Of a DNA stretch of 64,000 bases, positions 57,662 to 64,000 are shown in pieces. This stretch comes from Ceratobasidium sp. AG-K. Lineage: Eukaryota > Basidiomycota > Agaricomycetes > Cantharellales > Ceratobasidiaceae. Under the pieces are notes generated by a model. It had not been told where the DNA came from, did not search any database, and saw only the letters and a list, made by a program, of their open reading frames with translations. The position numbers and the translations under genes are program-made. Within the stretch, counting starts at the first letter, position 1, and each line of letters starts with the position of its first letter. The stretch covers positions 930,001 through 994,000 of the forward strand of contig JAWNGF010000011.1 in the NCBI GenBank assembly GCA_037039685.1, given 5' to 3'.

Positions 57662-58744
57662 CTATTTTGCTTTGGGAGGACGGCTCCCAAATATTCCAGT
57701 CCCAACTCGAACTACATCACTACCCGCCTTGATGGCTTCTTCAAAGTCCGCGCTCATACCCATGCTCAACGCAAGCCTACTGTCTGGTCCCCATGCCTCC
57801 CCTAGTTGACTATCTCCCCGGAGAATATCCTGAAGAATGTTCCGTGAGTTGATGAGCTCTATGAAATCCGGGTTCTCAGTCGACGATGTCGAAGCTTCGA
57901 ATGAACCAATGGTCATGAGGCCATATAGTTCAAGTGAGGGGCAAGCCTTGATAATGTGGCGTGCCAAAGCAACGACCTCGGATGCGTCGACGTCCGCATT
58001 TGATAGCGGCTTCAATCCAGACTTGGACTCCTCCCCGGAGGTGTTAACTTGAATCATAACCTTGAGTCTTTCTTTGCGAGTCGATGGTAACGCCTTTTGC
58101 AAAGCATCTGCCTTTTTTATTGAATCAAGCGTATGCAGGCAATAAAGGTTAGGTACACCTAAACAATTATTATATCAAACCGAGAGTACGACCGCGAGGC
58201 GCAGAACCTACCAGCGACGGTTTTGCACTTGTTACTCTGCAGATTACCAATGAAATGCCATCGAATGCTCTCCGGTAACTGGAAGATTCTACGTTAGTGG
58301 TTATTTTCGCGCGCCATGTCGAAGGGATAGTACCGCTGATGCCTTCTCTGTCAGCTCGTTTACATAGTTCTCCCCAAAATCGAGCTGCCCAAGATTGACA
58401 CAAGCTAGTATGTCAGATGCTGGCTTGTATTTCGATACGGCAACTAGGCAAGGTTCGGGCGCAGTGTCTGCGCGTTTCGAACGCTTTAATTAGGTATAGA
58501 ATCAGTTTAATGATATCAGCCATCTTACGCCACCCCAACCTACCGCCGAATTTATCTTCTGCCGAACCTCCTGAAGCGCATCCGCAAGCTCCTCATTGCG
58601 CACATCCGTTGCCTGCTCTACTTCTTGTACAGACATTGAGTGCTGGCGATCAAGATGTGATGCACTGATGGTTAGGTTGCGACGAGCCAAGATGGCTAGA
58701 CTACGAGCTATAGCCCTAGAGGTAGAGACCGAGTGAGTTAGCAT
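57662..58744 (-). CDS. YggS/PROSC-type pyridoxal phosphate homeostasis protein
   Basis: PLP-binding barrel protein that buffers and delivers vitamin B6 cofactor. It starts [20 protein letters not shown], an Arg/Ser/Ala-rich leader consistent with mitochondrial targeting (an ATG at 58783 lies upstream in the same frame). Core: [13 protein letters not shown], with the PLP-binding Lys in [37 protein letters not shown] with the conserved H-x-I-G-x-[41 protein letters not shown]; and [14 protein letters not shown]. At least five exons, including several found by hand. All catalytic-fold motifs are intact. Length about 290 residues with the leader, normal for the family. Confidence 0.9.
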
Positions 58745-58828
58745 GTATGATGAGTCATTAACGGGCACATGTCCAAAATTCATATCAAATTGGCTTCATT
58801 CTTCATTACATTACAACTTATTCCAACA

Positions 58829-60267
58829 TTATGCGCGTTTGGCTGTAGTTGCATGACTAGCTCCGTAATCATTCTTCAAAGTTCCCGCCTCGAATGCGGC
58901 GACTACAGCATCTGGGCGGATATCGCGGTCGAATATCTCTGTAGGAATTCCGATTGTTACTGATGCGTTGGGGTGATCAACAATGGATGCAACATGCGCT
59001 TCGATTGGTGCGCAGGACATGAGCAAGTAGGCCTGAGCAGACCATCAGCGTTAGTTCTAAGCGAGCAATCAGAAAAATCGGTCTTCTTGCCTGTTCTTTT
59101 GTATACCCCAAGCTATGCAAGTATTCGATTGCGGCTCGAGCGGCTTGCTTGTATGCAACGGTTGCGTCCATGCTATGTTGCTTCCCATGCTCGTCGACTG
59201 AAATGCCCTGGAAAGTAACTTGTGTCGCATACTTGGGGTCTACGGCAGAGGGGAGGTAGATTGGTGAACTCATGCTCAGTTTCTTCATGCCTTCTTTGAT
59301 GAGAGTAAACCTGAGTGTCACTATCCCCGCCTGTAATTTCCCAAATAAGTCTACCATTCGAAACGATCGCAGCCCACCTGCCATTTCAATAGCCCCGCAA
59401 AATGTAAGCTCGCCATCGCCTTGACTGAAATGAAGGTCGCCAATAGAAAACTTGGCACCCTGACATAAACAGGAAAGTAAACCCTACTACCCTTGCTCAA
59501 GTTCTTGATGTCGCAATTGCCCCCATGTTCGCGGGGAGGAATCGTCCGTGCGCCCTCCTGTGCAATTGTATCCGCGACGCCTTTCGCCAACTGTGATGTC
59601 GCCCCGACATATGTCGATTTGACGTTTGGGGGATACGCAACTGCGGGAATCGCCCCAGCGTGTTCTGAAATGAGTTGTGCCTCGCGTTTATTCCATTTGT
59701 CAAGCAATTCCTTAGAAGGCGCGCATCCCATGATGCCTGGATAGACGTAAGGATTCTGACTTGCAGGTTTCAACGAGTAAGATAACCTACCGGGATGTGA
59801 AATTCCAGCGAATCTCACGCCAGGGATATGACGACTAGTCGCATACACCCCGTCGAGATCCCAAATGGCCTTTGCAGCAACGGGAAAGTCGTCGCAAAGA
59901 AGTCCCCGCCGTTGTTAACGTCGAATATACCGCAATAGCCCCACGCATGATCGGGGAATGGGGTCACGTCCATGACATCGACGACGAGCACATCGCCCGG
60001 CTGAGCGCCCTGGCAATCAACGGGACCGGTCAAGTAGTGGCATTGATCCAGGTCAGCAGTGACAATATCATCCGCAGTGTCGTTATTGTGGATTTGTCCT
60101 CCGGTCCAGTCTAGGCAGTGCAACTTGAATGTCTGACCAGGCGTGATCGAGGCTGCGGCGGGAATGTCGGGGTGCCAGCGGTTGTGCAGTCCTTGTTGTC
60201 CGGTCGCAGGGATGGATGGATCCAGAGAAATCAGAGTCGGAATAGTACGTTTGTCGTAGGTAGACAT
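58829..60267 (-). CDS. formamidase / acetamidase family (FmdA/AmdA)
   Basis: Hydrolyses formamide to formate and ammonia in characterised fungal members. It starts MSTYDKRTIPTLISLDPSIP; HNRWHPDIPAA, TGGQIHNNDTADDI, HYLTGPVDCQGAQPGDVLVV, PFPDHAWGYCGIFD and GVYATSRHIPGVRFAGISHP are core family motifs. The C-terminal half reads KGVADTIAQEGARTIPPREHG, GGNCDIKNLSKGSRVYFPVYV, SIGDLHFSQGDGELTFCGAIE, and finally YLLMSCAPIEAHVASIVDHP. About 400-410 residues. The frame shifts by one base at a G4 run (59904-59907), between NNGG and DFPVAAKAIWDLDG, although family proteins are continuous there; a fifth G would restore it. Introns near 59384-59480 and 59715-59775. Confidence 0.88.
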
Positions 60268-60970
60268 TTCGAATAGGGGGAACTAAGTTTAATTTCCGTC
60301 TAATCGGTCAGTTGGTCAAGGTAATACGCGTGTAGAGCTTGAGGCAGCTTACGAGGTTATTTCCAGGCGTGGTCTCGTATGATACGAACACTGCTACGCC
60401 AGTTCGAACCTCTTGAGAGAGCGTTTGTCTCTTAGATTTGGTCGTTGAGCAGCGTAAATGTAGCTAGGCTTATCTGTCCGGCCGGGCAGAACCACTATGT
60501 TAACCGACACGAAGATACGGATTTCTAGGTTCCGGCGGAATGTCCGAGATACGAATGATACCAACAACCACCGACCCAAGTGACAAGGTGCAAGCGAATA
60601 GAGTACACACAGCTTATCGCGTGGTAAATGTTCAATTAAGTCCCAGTTTGTTCCCCCCGCACTACGTCATTAAACATGGCGAGAAGCACAACGGACGCAT
60701 ATAATCTGAATCAAAAGCCGGGAACATATATTACACTATAGTTACATGGCCTTCAGGCGCAGGAAAGCAAACTAACGACTGAACACAAGGCAACACGTGC
60801 AGGGATGAGAACGAGAATGAGCGACACCATACGAGATGCGTGATTATGAGTGGATGCGGTGATGTGATGAGTGAAAGAGGTCAGACGCATGAGAGTAATG
60901 AAACGCATGATGGCAGCAAAATGACACCAAACCCAGCCAAAAATAATCGGAAACAGAAATACAACAGCCA
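60268..60970. other. intergenic, nothing recognised
   Basis: 703 bases between two minus-strand genes. It holds the formamidase promoter and the 3' UTR of the DUF3295 gene. No motif is clear. Confidence 0.45.
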
Positions 60971-63879
60971 TTACCACCCGGCATGATGAAAATCATTGGC
61001 CCAAGACTTGTTTCGCGCCAACGCTAAGCGGCGCTCGTTGTAGCCCTCATCCCCGCTTCGCGAGCCCCCACCGGATCCCCGATCACTGTTGGTAGGTTGA
61101 ACTCCAGGTCGTGTCTCAGTCAACGGCCGCAGACCAGAACCAGCTGCCCCGGCGCCCATGGCGAATCGGGTGGAGTACGTTCCCACATGAGATTCCGACG
61201 TAAGCTCTCGCTTAGCTCGCCGGCAATCATCTTGCGTCGCACCGTCCGGGGGGAGTGGATGGGCCGAACATCCATGTCGTAAGGCACGGTCGCTTGAGGC
61301 GGCTGCGGGGCGGGCCTGGGCGCCAACGCAGGAGTATCGGCATTTGACTGGCCGTGCCGAACCTGTTCCATGGCGGGTGGAGGCGGGGCCCGCGATCGCT
61401 TCGCCAAGGCCTCGAGCCGCTGCTGGGCATACGTCTTGGACAACTCGTTGGGTATCGAGTTCTCTTCGTCCGTCGAGCCCTCTTCGTCGAGATCGCCGTC
61501 GGGTCTGCCTTGTAGGCGTAACCCTCGGGAACCTTGCGACTCGCGCGACTCGGAAGTCCCGACCGCCCTGCCCTTGGGATCCACACTCACGTGAGTGGTA
61601 ACCTGTTCGGCAGTGACGGCGGCCGCCATCGGTACGGCAACCGTGCTCCGACTAGTCTGGAGCATGGTTGGGCCGCGGCGCCCGGCCGCGAGGTTCTGGG
61701 CCGAGTTGTGCTGGCGGAGGGCGGCCTGGGGGTAGATCCTCGGGTCCGGGTTCATGAGGTTAGTGAGCAAGCCGGTGCGCTGGACCGGACGCGGAAGTTG
61801 TTTGGGCGCAACCTTTTCAAACATACTTCGTTGTCGGCTGGCCTCACTAGCCGCCCGAGCAAGCGGGTCCTCGCTATCCGTCTCGTCATCAGACCACAGC
61901 TCCTCGGAATCGGACTCCAAGTCGAGATCAGAAGACGTCTCGACATGGACCGCCCGTCGACCTAAACCCATTAGAGCCGAGCTATTATTGTTCGCCTGGG
62001 TTCGTGTAGCCCCGCTTGGAGCGGGCTGTGCATTATGTGCAGTAGGTGGGTTGGGGGCAGCCGAAGTAATGGTCGTGAATGGCGCCACGAGGGCCGCTGG
62101 AGCTAGGACGTTGGGAGGCGAGCGGACGCTGGACGGTGTCTGGCGCATAATCGCAGGACTCGACACCACTCGCGTAGCGGGAGTGGCGACCTTGGATTGT
62201 TCAGGACTCTGCTGAGGCAATGAGGATTTGTAACAATAGAGTAGAGGCTATATTCACCTTGGCCGCTGGAGTCATACTCAAGCTTGGCGCCACAGGAGCG
62301 CGTGGAAGTGAGGTCACCGTATGCGAGGTGGAAGCCGATGTCTGCTTATTCTCGGCATCCGTCTCGTCAATGTCCTCCACCACCTCTGATACCGATTGTT
62401 GCCTCGAAGGCTTAGGCTTGCTGTGAGCGCCACCACGTGATTTGTCCGAGGAGTTTGACGTCGTTCGTGTCAATGCGTTGGGACGAGCACGATGCGCCAC
62501 GCGGGCAGCGGGCTTGTTGGCCTTGACCCCCTTGGCCGCCCTGGTCCGGGTATATGCGGCATTTCCGGACGAGGTGTGCGCGTGATTCGTGCCTCGTGGG
62601 CTCGAAACATCTTGAGCAGCCTGTGACGCGGCATCCGGCAAAGGGCGTGCACTAACCGGTTCGTTAGTGGTCGCGCTAGAGAGGCTGGAGGGCTGTTGTC
62701 CGCCAAGTACCACATGGGGATCGGTCACGTTACTTGTGGTGTTACTGTTTGAGGAACTGCTGTGGCTACGGCCGTCGTCGCTGGCGGTTGCACCTTCAGG
62801 CGATTGGACATAGAAAATTTTCTTCTTGGGATCTTCGTCGGCTAGTTCCGGAGCAGAGACCTCAGTAGGCGTCAAGGGCAAGGCGGCGGCAGAAACGAGC
62901 TGCTCAGATGCTGATGGGCCTGGCAATAGAATCGAATGGGGATGATCGAAGGTGCTGGGGGCGGCAAGAGCCAGAGGAACGACGCTGGGGAAAAGGGCCG
63001 ACGGTATGTTGGTGGGAACAGCTCGAGCCCGCGTCGAGGGAGTGTGAGGCGGGGTCGGCCGAGGAGTCGGTGTGATGATCGTGAGGGTTGGCGCATTGTG
63101 TGCCGGCTGGTCATCTGACACAGTCGGAGGTGTCGACGGAGACTGAATTAAAAGTTGAACCGCCTGGATCTTAGGGGTGGATAGAATGTGATCTTGGCTA
63201 GTCGCCGGAGCCGGGGCTGGCTCATCGAGGGCGATGGGACACCCGCATCGAATTTCTCGGGAAGTAAATTGCTAATAATCCTGCCAATATTCGTATTGTG
63301 CGAATGGCTGGTGCTCTCGGGGGAGGAGTTGCAGCGTGACTCGGCGGTGAGGGCCGGGCGAGCAGATGGGGTTGGTTGGGAGGCTGATAAGACCGGGGGC
63401 TCGCAGGAAAGTCGGCGAGAACGGAGAGGCGAGACAGGAGCTGGCCGTTGGAGCGTGATGGTGGAAGATTGGCGCCTACCACTAACGCCGGGCTTATCAG
63501 CATAGGTCGCCGTCGGTTGAATCGCAGGATCACGGCTCGGAGGTGCCGAGTCATCTTCCCACTCGCCGCCCGAGTCGTCGTCGTCTGTAATAACGTCGAG
63601 TGTTGAGTGCTCCAATGGGGGGACGTCATCGGCTGGTCGATCCAATAGCAGCTGGCGATGCCAAAGCCTCCAGGTCATGTTTTCCAGCCTGGTGCCATCT
63701 TGCAGCGCACCGTGGTCTTTGTGAACACTAGAGGTCCAGGGCAGCGTGTGAGCTGTATTCCGCTGCCTCCATACCCAGTCCATACCTGTCCACAGTGCCC
63801 GCAGCGCATCGGGTCCCTGCATCTTGTCCACCGCCGACATCGATATCTGCAAAACCGGGAGCTCAAACTCGACCGCCAT
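60971..63879 (-). CDS. AreA-like (DUF1752) and DUF3295 domain regulatory protein
   Basis: About 930 residues, mostly disordered. The N-terminus carries ALWTGMDWVWRQRN and LENMTWRLWHRQ, the core of the AreA GATA-like (DUF1752) motif. The middle is Ser/Thr/Pro-rich with Lys/Arg-rich nuclear-signal-like patches (AKGVKANKPAARVAHRARP). The C-terminus has SPRTVRRKMIAGELSESLRR / NLMWER, a DUF3295 signature, and ends ALARNKSWANDFHHAGW (stop 60971-60973). Family relatives include MKS1-type nutrient regulators. One intron (about 62215-62261) is clear. Two single-base frame breaks interrupt the gene: at the CCC run 63236-63238, and between NLMWER and GAGAAGSGLRPL near 61150-61186. Each flank is otherwise well conserved, so the protein is probably intact in the cell. 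Confidence 0.75.
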
Positions 63880-64000
63880 GGTGGATTGCGCAGAGGGCTG
63901 CTACGATGAAATCGGCGCGGTCGTCGCACGTGATTGCGGTCGATGGGGTCGTTGGCGAGAGCGCTCGCGGGTTTGCCGCCGACAGCTGAGCAGGTGCAAA
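63880..64000. other. upstream of the DUF3295 gene, window edge
   Basis: 121 bases of probable promoter, cut by the end of the window. No gene can be assigned. Confidence 0.4.

Overview
The window reads as nuclear DNA of a filamentous basidiomycete. Genes are dense and split by many introns of about 45-60 bases with GT..AG ends; there is no operon structure, and the tRNA carries an intron. Protein style (LaeA-like methyltransferase, EH-domain EDE1, caspase-domain protein with a disordered head, a tandem GST family) fits an Agaricomycete; a Rhizoctonia-like member of the Ceratobasidiaceae is my best guess, as inference only. Coordinates of split genes run from start codon to stop codon, introns included.

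Layout. 1-6 kb is gene-poor, with one weak gene (3.2-4.0 kb). TMA7, a 61-residue ribosome-associated protein in five exons, lies at 6.0-6.4 kb (-). Three glutathione S-transferases follow (6.7, 7.8 and 10.7 kb, +). The last two sit in a direct segmental duplication (about 7690-9491 and 10515-12331) that also copied the 3' end of EDE1, leaving an orphan UBA-coding piece at 9.3 kb. Intact EDE1 (endocytic scaffold) fills 12.1-16.5 kb (-) and shares a 112-base promoter with a PMT2-type O-mannosyltransferase (+). GPI2 (GPI-anchor synthesis, -) is tail to tail with PMT2, and an intron-containing tRNA-Asn(GTT) lies just upstream of it.

21-28 kb: a mitochondrial inner-membrane carrier (-), the mRNA-export helicase DBP5 (+), an LaeA-like methyltransferase (-) and a PMP47/ANT1-type peroxisomal nucleotide carrier (-). 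28-36 kb: a secreted A1-fold protein with degenerate catalytic motifs (-), an uncharacterised multi-pass membrane protein (-), an alpha/beta hydrolase (+) and a PEX11-family peroxisome protein (+). About 3.2 kb without recognisable genes follows. 39-50 kb (+): the vacuolar Ca2+-ATPase PMC1, the glutamate-cysteine ligase regulatory subunit, a metacaspase and a mitochondrial J-domain protein. 50-64 kb: an orphan (-), an arrestin-like protein (+), a coiled-coil protein (-), a three-finger C2H2 factor (-), a YggS/PROSC PLP-homeostasis protein (-), a formamidase (-) and an AreA-like/DUF3295 regulator (-).

Functional threads are adjacency rather than clusters: glutathione metabolism (three GSTs plus the GCL regulatory subunit), ER glycosylation (PMT2 and GPI2) and peroxisomes (PMP47-type carrier and PEX11). 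The most striking window-wide pattern is a series of single-base frame breaks in otherwise well conserved genes (PMT2, PEX11, formamidase, the DUF3295 regulator, probably GPI2), several at homopolymers. Residual assembly error is the simplest explanation. Three very small exons (7, 9 and 13 bases) were found by hand. I saw no CRISPR array, insertion sequence or clearly supported transposon.
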